A DNA stretch of 9,336 bases from an uncultured Phycisphaerales bacterium (GCA_937901265.1 CALCHA010000178.1:1-9336), one strand, 5' to 3'. Positions 1-5,971 are shown, numbered from the stretch's first letter. Numbers and translations: made by a program. The notes: generated by a model from the letters alone, not told the origin.

Positions 1-51
1 CGGCGTAAGTTCACCGGTCCTATCCACTTTACTGAGGCTTGGCTGGAATGA
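1..51 (+). CDS. C-terminal end of an unidentified upstream gene (partial)
   Basis: Frame 1 is open from the first base to a TGA at 49-51, giving a 16-residue tail that ends TEAWLE. The stop shares its bases with the ATG of the next gene (ATGA at 48-51). This overlap is typical of translationally coupled genes and recurs twice more in this window. The fragment is too short to assign a family. Another frame (ending at 57) is also open, so only the overlap geometry favours this reading. Confidence 0.35.
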   Translation, partial: RRKFTGPIHFTEAWLE

Positions 52-1100
52 CCGTTGAGGAATTGGCGCTGGCGGTGGGGGGAACCCTGTTCGGTGACGG
101 TGGGCGGCACATTGCCTCGTGCGGAACCCTGGCCCACGCCACCGCCGACCAGGTCTCCTTCCTGCACAACGCCAAGTATTACAAGCAGCTCGAGACCACC
201 AACGCCGGTTGCGTCATCCTTGGCCTCGGCGGTGCCAAGGGCGTCAAACGCGTTCAGGATCTCGAACCCCTCAACGTCATCGAAGTCAAGGACCCCTACT
301 TCGCCTGGCAGCAGACCGTCGTGAAACTGCATGGCCATCGACAGCATCCGGCGATCGGCATCAGCCCGCTCGCCTCTATTCACCCCTCGGCCAAGCTCGG
401 CGCGGGCGTCAATATTCACCCCTTTGTCGTCGTCGGCGAAGGCGTCACCATCGGCGACAATGCCAACCTCTATCCCCACGTGACGCTCATGAAAAATGCC
501 TCCCGTGGCAACGACTGCATCCTCTACGCCAGCGTCACCGTCTATGACGAATGCAAAATCGGAAATCGCTGCATCCTCCACGCCGGGTCGGTCGTCGGCT
601 CCGACGGCTACGGCTACGCCACCCACGGCGGCGTGCACCACAAAATCCCCCAGACCGGCAACGTGATCATGGAAGACGACGTGGAGATCGGGGGGAACAC
701 GGTGATCGAGCGCGCGGTGATCGAATCCACGGTGATCGGCCGCGGGTCGAAGCTGGGCAACGGCGTCGTGGTGGGGCACAACTGCGTGGTGGGACCGGGA
801 AACCTGCTGGTGTCCCAGGTGGGGCTGGCGGGCTCCACGACGACCGGCAAGTACGTGGCCATGGGGGGCCAGGCGGGCGTTTCGGGGCACATGCACATAC
901 CGGACATGGTGCGTATTTCGGCCCAGGCCGGCGTGATGATGCCGCCGGAACCAGGAACCGAGGTGGGGGGCACCCCGGCGATGGAGGGATCGCTGGCCCG
1001 GCGCGTGTACCTGCAGATGTCGCGCCTACCTGAACTGGCCAAACGGGTGCGCGATCTGGAGAAGAAGGTCGGTGGGGGAGAGAGCAAGACACAACCGTAG
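48..1100 (+). CDS. lpxD: UDP-3-O-acylglucosamine N-acyltransferase LpxD
   Basis: LpxD transfers a 3-hydroxyacyl chain from acyl-ACP to the 2-amino group of UDP-3-O-acylglucosamine, the third step of lipid A synthesis, in the cytoplasm. The 350-residue product has the family layout: an N-terminal uridine-binding domain (about 1-95), a left-handed beta-helix of hexapeptide repeats (about 100-320) and a charged C-terminal helix (about 320-345). The segment around SDGYGYATHGG and KIPQTG matches E. coli LpxD closely. His244 (in VGHN) and His281 (in SGHMHI) are 37 residues apart, the same spacing as the E. coli His239/His276 pair. I chose ATG 48 over TTG 39 because GAGG at 34-37 is 10 nt before it but only 1 nt before the TTG; an in-frame TGA at 33-35 rules out earlier starts. 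Oddity: synonymous codon choice switches sharply near position 660 (see findings). The identification is secure. Confidence 0.96.
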   Translation: MTVEELALAVGGTLFGDGGRHIASCGTLAHATADQVSFLHNAKYYKQLETTNAGCVILGLGGAKGVKRVQDLEPLNVIEVKDPYFAWQQTVVKLHGHRQHPAIGISPLASIHPSAKLGAGVNIHPFVVVGEGVTIGDNANLYPHVTLMKNASRGNDCILYASVTVYDECKIGNRCILHAGSVVGSDGYGYATHGGVHHKIPQTGNVIMEDDVEIGGNTVIERAVIESTVIGRGSKLGNGVVVGHNCVVGPGNLLVSQVGLAGSTTTGKYVAMGGQAGVSGHMHIPDMVRISAQAGVMMPPEPGTEVGGTPAMEGSLARRVYLQMSRLPELAKRVRDLEKKVGGGESKTQP

Positions 1101-1105
1101 TTATT

Positions 1106-1125
1106 CCGGCCGCGGCGGGGGCCGG
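1106..1125 (+). terminator. Weak GC hairpin after lpxD, possible terminator
   Basis: CCGGCC (1106-1111) and GGCCGG (1120-1125) form a perfect 6-bp stem around an 8-nt loop, starting 5 nt after the lpxD stop. Only a short TTT (1132-1134) follows, after a G-run, so this is not a textbook intrinsic terminator. It could attenuate transcription or be a chance result of the GC-rich sequence. Confidence 0.3.
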
Positions 1126-1339
1126 GGGGCGTTTAAGGGGATGCGGTTCGCGGCGGATCAATCGCAGAATGAGATGCTGGATACGTCGATGTTTGCGGTG
1201 GCGACGACAGGGGCGGCGGTGGCGCAACGGTGAGGGGGGGCTGAGGGAGCTGGAGAAGCCGCTGCAGAAAGGTGGCGGCGGGGCGGAAGCGCCGGCAGGC
1301 GGCACCTCGTAACGGGTGGTCGTGGTCTGTTCCGTACAG
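1126..1339. other. G-rich intergenic stretch with possible decayed coding remnants
   Basis: No convincing gene lies between lpxD and the higB promoter. A 30-codon ORF starts at ATG 1141 and ends at TGA 1231-1233 without a clear ribosome binding site. In another frame, 1241-1312 reads LRELEKPLQKGGGG and so on to a TAA, which loosely recalls the charged C-terminal tail of LpxD just upstream (DLEKKVGGGES). This could be a decayed, frameshifted gene end or a chance reading of purine-rich DNA. The long reverse-strand ORF across this region is proline- and arginine-rich and looks like a composition shadow. Confidence 0.3.
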
Positions 1340-1367
1340 TTGAATTCGGCGGGCTTGTGACTACAAT
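1340..1367 (+). promoter_or_regulatory. Sigma70-type promoter of higBA
   Basis: TTGAAT (1340-1345) and TACAAT (1362-1367) are separated by 16 nt, each differing by one or two bases from the consensus hexamers. They sit in a small AT-rich island within very GC-rich DNA. The start site would fall around 1373-1376, at the higB ATG (1376), so the message would be leaderless or nearly so. HigA-type antitoxins usually repress their own promoter, so an operator is expected here, but I see no strong palindrome beyond GAATTC (1342-1347) and GCATGC (1374-1379). Confidence 0.6.
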
Positions 1368-1375
1368 TCGTGTGC

Positions 1376-1684
1376 ATGCGGGTCATCACGGCGAAGATGG
1401 TTCAGGTGATGGCTGCCCGGGACCCGGCGGCGGCAAACAGCTTGGCGCGCTGGCTGGAACTCGCCGGTGAAGCGCGCTGGCGGCGGTTAAGCGATGTGCG
1501 GCGGGTGTTCCCTCACGCGGATGAAGTGAAAGTGGAGAGCGGGCGCGGCGTCGTGATCTTCAACATAGCGGGCAACAAATACCGACTGATCACAGCGATG
1601 CACTATGACCGCGATCGCATTTTTGTGAGGATGCTGCTGAGCCATGCCGAGTACAGCAAGGACCGATGGAAGGGGCAGTTATGA
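1376..1684 (+). CDS. higB: HigB-family type II toxin (mRNA interferase)
   Basis: HigB toxins have a RelE-like fold and cleave mRNA, usually on the ribosome; HigA neutralises them by direct binding. The 102-residue product has the usual family length and features: an MRVI start, a helical N-terminal half with W26 and W35, then the strand signature NKYRLI (67-72) and the C-terminal HAEY (90-93). ATG 1376 is preferred over GTG 1370 because family members start MRVI and because GTG 1370 would lie upstream of the predicted transcription start. There is no Shine-Dalgarno sequence, which fits a leaderless message. The stop overlaps the antitoxin ATG (ATGA, 1681-1684). Toxin-before-antitoxin order is typical of higBA. 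Family assignment is strong; whether the toxin is active cannot be seen from the sequence. Confidence 0.9.
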   Translation: MRVITAKMVQVMAARDPAAANSLARWLELAGEARWRRLSDVRRVFPHADEVKVESGRGVVIFNIAGNKYRLITAMHYDRDRIFVRMLLSHAEYSKDRWKGQL

Positions 1685-2103
1685 GAAAGACAGGAACGAA
1701 GGGGGTAGCGTTCGACGAGATGCCAAAGCGTTACCGGGACCTGGTGATGATGCATCCGCCGCGGCCGCTGCACGATTCGGTGGATCATGAAAACGCGATG
1801 GGAATCGTGATGGCGATGGCGGGACATTCGCTGACGGCGGATCAGGAGGATTATCTGGAGCTCATGTCGGAGGTGATTGAGAAGTACGAGGCGGCGAGAA
1901 TGCCGGCGGCGGCGTGCAGCACGCCGCTCGAGCGCTTGCGCTACGTGGTGGAGCAGGCGGGCATGTCGGCGTCTGACCTGGGGAGGCTGCTGGGCAATCG
2001 CGGGCTGGGGAGCATTCTGCTGAAGGGAACGCGGGAGCTGTCGAAGGCGCACATTCGGATTCTGGCGGATCATTTTCGCCTGAATCCGGGGTACTTTCTG
2101 TAA
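1681..2103 (+). CDS. higA: HigA-family antitoxin with XRE-type helix-turn-helix
   Basis: This is the antitoxin partner of HigB: it binds the toxin and is expected to repress the operon promoter. The 140-residue product fits the longer HigA class (COG5499-like). Its N-terminal region contains HPPRPLHD and the stretch AGHSLTADQEDYLELMSEVIEKYE (about 48-71), and the XRE-like DNA-binding domain covers about 84-138, ending in KAHIRILADHFRLNPGYF. ATG 1681 is preferred over in-frame ATG 1666 because GGAAGGGG (1668-1675) is a strong ribosome binding site 5 nt before 1681 and because ATGA couples it to higB. A run of seven T follows the stop (2107-2113), but the stem before it is poor, so read-through into hisC is possible. 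Confidence 0.88.
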   Translation: MRKTGTKGVAFDEMPKRYRDLVMMHPPRPLHDSVDHENAMGIVMAMAGHSLTADQEDYLELMSEVIEKYEAARMPAAACSTPLERLRYVVEQAGMSASDLGRLLGNRGLGSILLKGTRELSKAHIRILADHFRLNPGYFL

Positions 2104-2141
2104 CGGTTTTTTTGGAACCTACTGGCGTAATGGGTGGCGTA

Positions 2142-3191
2142 ATGGCGTTGGTGCGAGAGAATGTGGTGGCGGCGGCGGGGTATGTGCCGGGGGAGCAGCC
2201 TGCGGATTCGCAGACGATTAAGTTGAACACGAACGAGAATCCCTATCCGCCCAGCGAGCGGGTGATGGAGGCGATTTGTGCCATCACGGCGGAGCAGTTG
2301 CGGCGGTATCCGAATCCGAGCGGGCGCGCGTTTCGCGAGGCGGCGGGGCGCGTGCATGGGGTGGATCCGGAGTGGATGCTGACGTTCAATGGGGGCGACG
2401 AGTTTTTGTCCGTGGTGATTCGGGCGGTGGTGCGGGAGGGGGAGGGGGTGGCCTATCTGGAGCCGTCCTATTCCCTCTATCCGGTGCTGGTGGAGGTGCA
2501 TGGCGCCAAGCCGGTCCGCCTGGCGTATGAGATGCAGGGGACGACTTGGCAGTTGCCGCGGGGGGTCGAGAAGACGGATGCGAAGCTTCTGCTGATTGTG
2601 AACCCCAATGCGCCCAGCGGGCATCTGGAGTCGGTGGAGCGCATCGAGGAGATCGCGGCCGGGTTTGGCGGGGTGGTGGTGATCGATGAAGCCTATGTGG
2701 ATTTCTCGCCGGTGACGGCGCTCGAGGTGATGCGACGCCACAATAATGTGCTGCTGCTGCGGACGATGTCGAAGGGCTATTCGCTTGCGGGGTTGCGCTT
2801 TGGCTACGCGCTGGGCCATCCGGAGTTGCTGCGGCAGATTGAGAAGGTCCGGGATTCCTATCCGGTCGATGCGATTTCCATTGCGGCGGCGACGGCGGCC
2901 ATCGAGGACCAAAATTACGCGCGCGGAACGTGGGAGAAGGTGAAGGCGGAGCGCGGGCGGTTGATGGGGGAGTTGAAGCGGATGGGGTTTGAGATGCCGG
3001 AGTCGCAGTCGAATTTTGTGCTGGCAACGGTGCCGGGGGGGAATGGGCGGGCGGTGTATGAGGGGTTGAAGGCGCGAGGCGTGCTTATCCGGTGGTGGGA
3101 CTTGCCGCGGATTGCCGATAAAGTACGGATTACAGTGGGATCGCCGGAGCAGAACGACCGGCTCCTTTCCGAATTGAAAAAACGGGTTTAA
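2142..3191 (+). CDS. hisC: Histidinol-phosphate aminotransferase HisC
   Basis: HisC is a PLP enzyme that converts imidazole-acetol phosphate and glutamate to histidinol phosphate and 2-oxoglutarate. The 349-residue product is a complete fold-type I class II aminotransferase. It shows NTNENPYPPS and YPNPSG near the N-terminus, NPNAPSGH, D182 and Y185 in VVIDEAYVDFS (cofactor ring contacts), the Schiff-base lysine K211 in TMSKGYSLAGLR, and R219 as the usual cofactor-phosphate contact. The C-terminal domain has SQSNFVL and IRWWD, followed by the TVGSPEQN segment. The start is uncertain: TTG 2112, ATG 2130 and ATG 2142 are all in frame. I took 2142 because LVREN soon after the start matches the usual N-terminus and GGGTGG (2132-2137) is nearby. 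Valine and glycine codons are strongly G-ending. Small aminotransferases can be promiscuous, but the adjacent hisB supports the HisC role. Confidence 0.92.
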   Translation: MALVRENVVAAAGYVPGEQPADSQTIKLNTNENPYPPSERVMEAICAITAEQLRRYPNPSGRAFREAAGRVHGVDPEWMLTFNGGDEFLSVVIRAVVREGEGVAYLEPSYSLYPVLVEVHGAKPVRLAYEMQGTTWQLPRGVEKTDAKLLLIVNPNAPSGHLESVERIEEIAAGFGGVVVIDEAYVDFSPVTALEVMRRHNNVLLLRTMSKGYSLAGLRFGYALGHPELLRQIEKVRDSYPVDAISIAAATAAIEDQNYARGTWEKVKAERGRLMGELKRMGFEMPESQSNFVLATVPGGNGRAVYEGLKARGVLIRWWDLPRIADKVRITVGSPEQNDRLLSELKKRV

Positions 3192-3264
3192 CCACGGAGA
3201 ACACGGAGGACACGGAGGATTTCAGGATTGCTTCTCCGTGAACTCCGTGTTCTCCGTGGTTTTT
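3190..3264. repeat. Long CACGGAG hairpin repeat between hisC and hisB
   Basis: Positions 3190-3208 and 3243-3261 are perfect 19-bp inverted repeats. After a 2-nt mismatch the stem continues with CACGGAG (3211-3217) against CTCCGTG (3234-3240), leaving a loop of about 12-16 nt. Each arm is three 9-bp units: CCACGGAGA, ACACGGAGG, ACACGGAGG on the left; TTCTCCGTG, AACTCCGTG, TTCTCCGTG on the right. TTTTT (3260-3264) follows, so it could also act as an intrinsic terminator or attenuator. The left arm begins inside the hisC stop codon and the right arm ends 20-23 nt before hisB. I recall similar CCACGGAG hairpins dispersed in Planctomycetota, Verrucomicrobiota and other genomes. It is therefore probably a mobile or REP-like repeat; that part is from memory. 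Confidence 0.9.
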
Positions 3265-3283
3265 GTGACTTTTGGAGTGACGT

Positions 3284-3874
3284 ATGGCGCGCACGGCCGC
3301 GGTTTCGCGGAAGACCAAGGAGACGGATATTGAGTTAAGCCTCGATCTGGACGGCACGGGGGTGGCGGAGGTGGCGACGGGGGTGGGTTTCTTTGATCAC
3401 ATGCTGACCCACCTGGCGAAGCATTCGCTGATGGATCTGAAGGTCAAGGCGGTGGGGGACCTGCACATTGATGATCACCACACGGTGGAGGATATTTCGC
3501 TCGTGCTGGGCACGGCGCTGGACAAGGCGCTTGGGGACAAGGCGGGGATTTACCGCTATGGGTGGGCGACGGTGCCGATGGAGGAAACGCTGGCGAATGT
3601 GGCCCTCGATCTTTCTGGCCGGCCTGCGTTCGTGTTCAGCGTGAGCTTTCCGTCGAAGAAGATCGGCATGTTCGATGTGGAATTGATTCAGGAATCGCTG
3701 CGCTCGCTCGCCAACGCAGCCAAGTTGAATTTGCACGTGAATGTGGCCTACGGCGACAATTCACACCACATTGCCGAGGCGATTTTCAAGGCCCTCGCAA
3801 AGGCCCTGCGTCAGGCCGTGTCACACGACGAGCGCGCCGCCGGGACGGTGCCCAGCACCAAGGGCGTGCTGTGA
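3284..3874 (+). CDS. hisB: Imidazoleglycerol-phosphate dehydratase HisB
   Basis: HisB dehydrates imidazole glycerol phosphate to imidazole acetol phosphate, the substrate of HisC, using two manganese ions per active site in a 24-subunit cytoplasmic enzyme. The 196-residue product is the monofunctional form, without the histidinol phosphatase domain of the enterobacterial fusion. Signature motifs are complete: [14 protein letters not shown] (35-48), [13 protein letters not shown] (58-70) and [19 protein letters not shown] (157-175), with the metal-binding histidines in each, and the C-terminal PSTKGVL. GGAGTGA (3274-3280) is a good ribosome binding site just before ATG 3284. The gene lies 92 nt after hisC, and that gap is almost wholly the CACGGAG hairpin. 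Its stop is 24 nt from the stop of the convergent minus-strand gene. Confidence 0.97.
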   Translation: MARTAAVSRKTKETDIELSLDLDGTGVAEVATGVGFFDHMLTHLAKHSLMDLKVKAVGDLHIDDHHTVEDISLVLGTALDKALGDKAGIYRYGWATVPMEETLANVALDLSGRPAFVFSVSFPSKKIGMFDVELIQESLRSLANAAKLNLHVNVAYGDNSHHIAEAIFKALAKALRQAVSHDERAAGTVPSTKGVL

Positions 3875-3898
3875 ATACCGGTTCTGACGGAAAGCCGC

Positions 3899-4384
3899 TC
3901 ACCATCTCCCGCGGATCAGTTCGTAAGCGCCGACCGTCAGAATGCCATACACCAGGTGCTGGACCACGGGCCCGACGATCTGCCTGGGTTCCTGTCTCCA
4001 GATGGGGGGGGTCAGCCGCGCAGCTGGCAGCCAGCCGAGGTAACCCACGGCCCACACCGCGCTGCCCAGCAGGATTCCCTCAAGCACCGTGCAGCCCGCC
4101 CGGGCGCGAGCCGCCGCATAGATGGCCCCAAATGTGGCCCCATAGCCCAGGCTCAGTCCAAATCCCGCGGCCGTCTCCAGGCGGGCAGGAATCTTCATCC
4201 ACACCTTGGCGGGCAGATGCTTTTCGACCTGCCAGAGCATGAAGCTCGCCGGATCTTCCGCCTCCGGGGCGTCCCAGTGCGGTGCCGCCTTGGCCATGCC
4301 CATGACCACGCCCTGAAGAACCAGCGTCCCCGCCACACCCGCCGCCGCGCCCGCCGCCACCCGCGACAATAAGTCCTGTGCCAT
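3899..4384 (-). CDS. Small four-helix membrane protein of unknown function (YagU/DUF1440-like?)
   Basis: The 161-residue product has about four hydrophobic segments: 9-31, 70-92, 99-122 and 135-157. An acidic and aromatic loop (35-65) separates the first two. Glycine, alanine and small residues dominate the helices. The GYLGWLPA (114-121) and VGPVVQHLVYG (137-147) segments look like conserved family motifs. The layout recalls YagU/DUF1440-type inner membrane proteins, but I hold that only weakly and assign no function. I chose ATG 4384 because the upstream minus strand reads AGGAG 8 nt before it, and the extra 39 residues of the longer reading are unlike a membrane protein. It is the only minus-strand gene here, convergent with hisB (24 nt between stops) and divergent from the acylphosphatase gene. 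Confidence 0.8.
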   Translation of the reverse strand: MAQDLLSRVAAGAAAGVAGTLVLQGVVMGMAKAAPHWDAPEAEDPASFMLWQVEKHLPAKVWMKIPARLETAAGFGLSLGYGATFGAIYAAARARAGCTVLEGILLGSAVWAVGYLGWLPAARLTPPIWRQEPRQIVGPVVQHLVYGILTVGAYELIRGRW

Positions 4385-4433
4385 GACCGAAGCTCCTGCC
4401 TGAACGATGTGTCCGTGGACGCACGAGCAATCG

Positions 4434-4452
4434 ATGCACCACATCCGTGCAT
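4434..4452. promoter_or_regulatory. Inverted repeat in the divergent intergenic region
   Basis: ATGCAC (4434-4439) and GTGCAT (4447-4452) form a perfect 6-bp inverted repeat with a 7-nt spacer. It lies between the divergent starts of the minus-strand membrane protein and the acylphosphatase gene. The position suits a regulator binding site, but six-base arms can arise by chance and no regulator is encoded nearby. Confidence 0.25.
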
Positions 4453-4483
4453 TCCGTCCATGGTTACCGGAGAGCCGGCCCGG

Positions 4484-4489
4484 TATAAT
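4484..4489 (+). promoter_or_regulatory. Perfect TATAAT -10 box before the acylphosphatase gene
   Basis: TATAAT occurs exactly in otherwise GC-rich DNA, ending 10 nt before ATG 4500. Transcription would start about 4495-4497, leaving a 5' leader of only about 3-5 nt. The region where a -35 box should be (about 4461-4466, TGGTTA) matches poorly. There is no Shine-Dalgarno sequence between the box and the ATG, only a C-run, which supports a near-leaderless message. Confidence 0.55.
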
Positions 4490-4499
4490 CCCCCCGCTC

Positions 4500-4778
4500 A
4501 TGAGTCAGGACCACCGCACGATTCTCTTTTCCGGCCGGGTGCAGGGTGTCGGATTTCGCGCGACCTGCGTGGATTTCGCCCGCTCCACCGACTTGACGGG
4601 AACGGTGCGTAACCTCGACGATGGCCGTGTCGAGTTGGTGGTCCATGGCCCGGTCGCGGATATCGAAACGCTCCTGCAGCGTTTGTCCGAACATTTTGGC
4701 GACTTCCTTCGTACGGTTGACCAGACGCCCGGCACACCGTCCAATTCCCGGAATCGCGGTCTGCGCATCATCCACTGA
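4500..4778 (+). CDS. acyP: Acylphosphatase
   Basis: Acylphosphatases hydrolyse carboxyl-phosphate bonds in small cytosolic substrates such as acetyl or carbamoyl phosphate. The 92-residue product has the usual length and both signatures: SGRVQGVGFR (11-20) with catalytic Arg20, and GTVRNLDDGRVEL (34-46) with catalytic Asn38, followed by the helix that starts DIETLLQRL. ATG 4500 matches the family N-terminus. An in-frame ATG at 4407 would add 31 unrelated residues and lies upstream of the TATAAT box, so I reject it. The permease gene starts 20 nt downstream, so the two are probably co-transcribed, though no functional link is evident. Confidence 0.93.
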   Translation: MSQDHRTILFSGRVQGVGFRATCVDFARSTDLTGTVRNLDDGRVELVVHGPVADIETLLQRLSEHFGDFLRTVDQTPGTPSNSRNRGLRIIH

Positions 4779-4798
4779 CCCTTTCGCACGGAAACGCA

Positions 4799-5920
4799 GT
4801 GTTACATCTGTACTACCCCCTCTCCCTGACGTTCCTCGTCCTTGCCGTGGTCGCCGCGGCGATGTTCCGACGCCTCGGGTTGCCGCTGGCGGCTTGGATC
4901 GTCGCCCTTGCGGTGCCCTTGTCCCTCGGCATGTATCTGCTGCCGCAGCCGGACTTTGTGACCTCGACACTGGGTGTCGGCGCGTTCACGTTGGCAGCCG
5001 CGCTGGGGGTCTTTGGCTTTGTGGAGTTCCTCATCCTCCGCCCCCTGGGCAGCTTCCGATTGGGGGCCATGGCGCGGATCACCTATTACGAGGCCCTCTT
5101 CCAGCCGTTAACGCTCATCCTCCTCGGCGTCGGAGCGCTGGCGATCCTCCTGCTGGCGTTCATGCCCTTTTTCACGCTGTCCGAAGACAACAAAATGTAC
5201 CGCGACGTCGCGGTTTCGCTGGTGTTCCTCTTTACCTTGCCGGTGATGATTTTCGCCTCCACGAAGGTCATCGACGAGGAAATTGAAAACCGCACCATGC
5301 TCACGCTGATGTCCAAGCCGATTGCCCGCTGGCAGGTCGTGGTCGGCAAGTATGTCGGCGTGGCGCTGGTGTGCATGGTGCTGGTGACGGTGCTGGGCAT
5401 CATCGCCTCCTCCTGCGCGTACGCCCGTTATTTCGACGACATGTCCATCGATTTCCGGCTGGCCGACGCCGCCGCCTTCAAAGCGCTCTACCTGGGCAAC
5501 CTCAAGGCCAACCTTGCCTTCGTTCCGGCGCTGCTGCTTCAGTTCATGCAGATCGCGACGCTCGCGGCCGTTTCGGTCGCCGTGTCGACCCGCTACGGCC
5601 TGGTCCTCAACATCACCGTGGTGGTGCTGCTCTACATCGCCGCCAATCTCGCGCGCTACGCCGGTGCCTACCACCTGCCGCAGCCCTTTGCGGCGCTGGC
5701 GACCATCCTGGCGCACCTGCTCCCCGGACTGGGCTTCATGGACCTCAACCAGCGGCTGCTCTTCGGCCAATACAACTATGGCACCGAAGCCGTCGAGGGA
5801 ATCCCTTCCTATTCCCAGATCTGGCAGTACACCGCGCTGGCCTGCGTCTACGCGATGCTGTACATCTCTGCCGTTATTTCTTTCGCAATCGCCGCCTTCC
5901 GCACGCGCGAGCTCACTTAA
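4799..5920 (+). CDS. ABC-2 type transporter permease with N-terminal membrane extension
   Basis: The 373-residue product is an integral membrane protein with roughly nine or ten hydrophobic segments. The core from about residue 90 fits the NosY-like ABC-2 permease family: MARITYYEALFQP leads into the first core helix (104-123). The cytoplasmic coupling loop DEEIENRTMLTLMSKPIARW (159-178), then VVVGKYVG, is a strong family signature. A soluble, probably periplasmic, segment follows about residue 215 (YFDDMSIDFRLADAAAFKA). Residues 1-90 add about three extra helices before the point where family members usually begin. GTG 4799 is the start used here, with weak GGAAA (4790-4794) upstream; ATG 5069 (Met91) would give a family-length 283-residue protein. 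No ATP-binding subunit is encoded in the window, so its partner and substrate are unknown. Confidence 0.85.
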   Translation: MLHLYYPLSLTFLVLAVVAAAMFRRLGLPLAAWIVALAVPLSLGMYLLPQPDFVTSTLGVGAFTLAAALGVFGFVEFLILRPLGSFRLGAMARITYYEALFQPLTLILLGVGALAILLLAFMPFFTLSEDNKMYRDVAVSLVFLFTLPVMIFASTKVIDEEIENRTMLTLMSKPIARWQVVVGKYVGVALVCMVLVTVLGIIASSCAYARYFDDMSIDFRLADAAAFKALYLGNLKANLAFVPALLLQFMQIATLAAVSVAVSTRYGLVLNITVVVLLYIAANLARYAGAYHLPQPFAALATILAHLLPGLGFMDLNQRLLFGQYNYGTEAVEGIPSYSQIWQYTALACVYAMLYISAVISFAIAAFRTRELT

Positions 5921-5928
5921 CCCCTTAA

Positions 5929-5942
5929 CCCCAGGCGTGGGG
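5929..5942 (+). terminator. Short GC hairpin after the permease gene
   Basis: CCCC (5929-5932) and GGGG (5939-5942) can pair around a 6-nt loop, 8 nt past the permease stop. The left arm lies within a two-copy TTAACCCC repeat (5917-5932). There is no good T-tract, so terminator function is doubtful. Confidence 0.2.
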
Positions 5943-5971
5943 CGGCCCTTTCGAGTCACGCCGGATTCGCA

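Noticed and set aside
667..1389. 240-codon reverse-strand ORF over the end of lpxD and the following gap
   Set aside because: The translation is a low-complexity Pro/Arg/Ser mix without domain character, and it overlaps the well-supported lpxD; it is a by-product of GC-rich sequence.
2086..2113. Intrinsic terminator after higA
   Set aside because: Seven T follow the stop, but the upstream sequence forms only a short bulged stem; not convincing enough to list as a feature.
3191..3260. CACGGAG units as a CRISPR array
   Set aside because: Units are 9 bp, contiguous and arranged as an inverted repeat; there are no spacers and no cas genes.
3130..3357. 75-codon reverse ORF containing NHGEHGVHGE and SVSSVFSVV
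   Set aside because: These peptides are the translation of the CACGGAG hairpin itself, a common source of spurious gene calls.
4407..4499. Longer acylphosphatase start at ATG 4407
   Set aside because: It would add 31 residues unlike the family and lies upstream of the TATAAT box.
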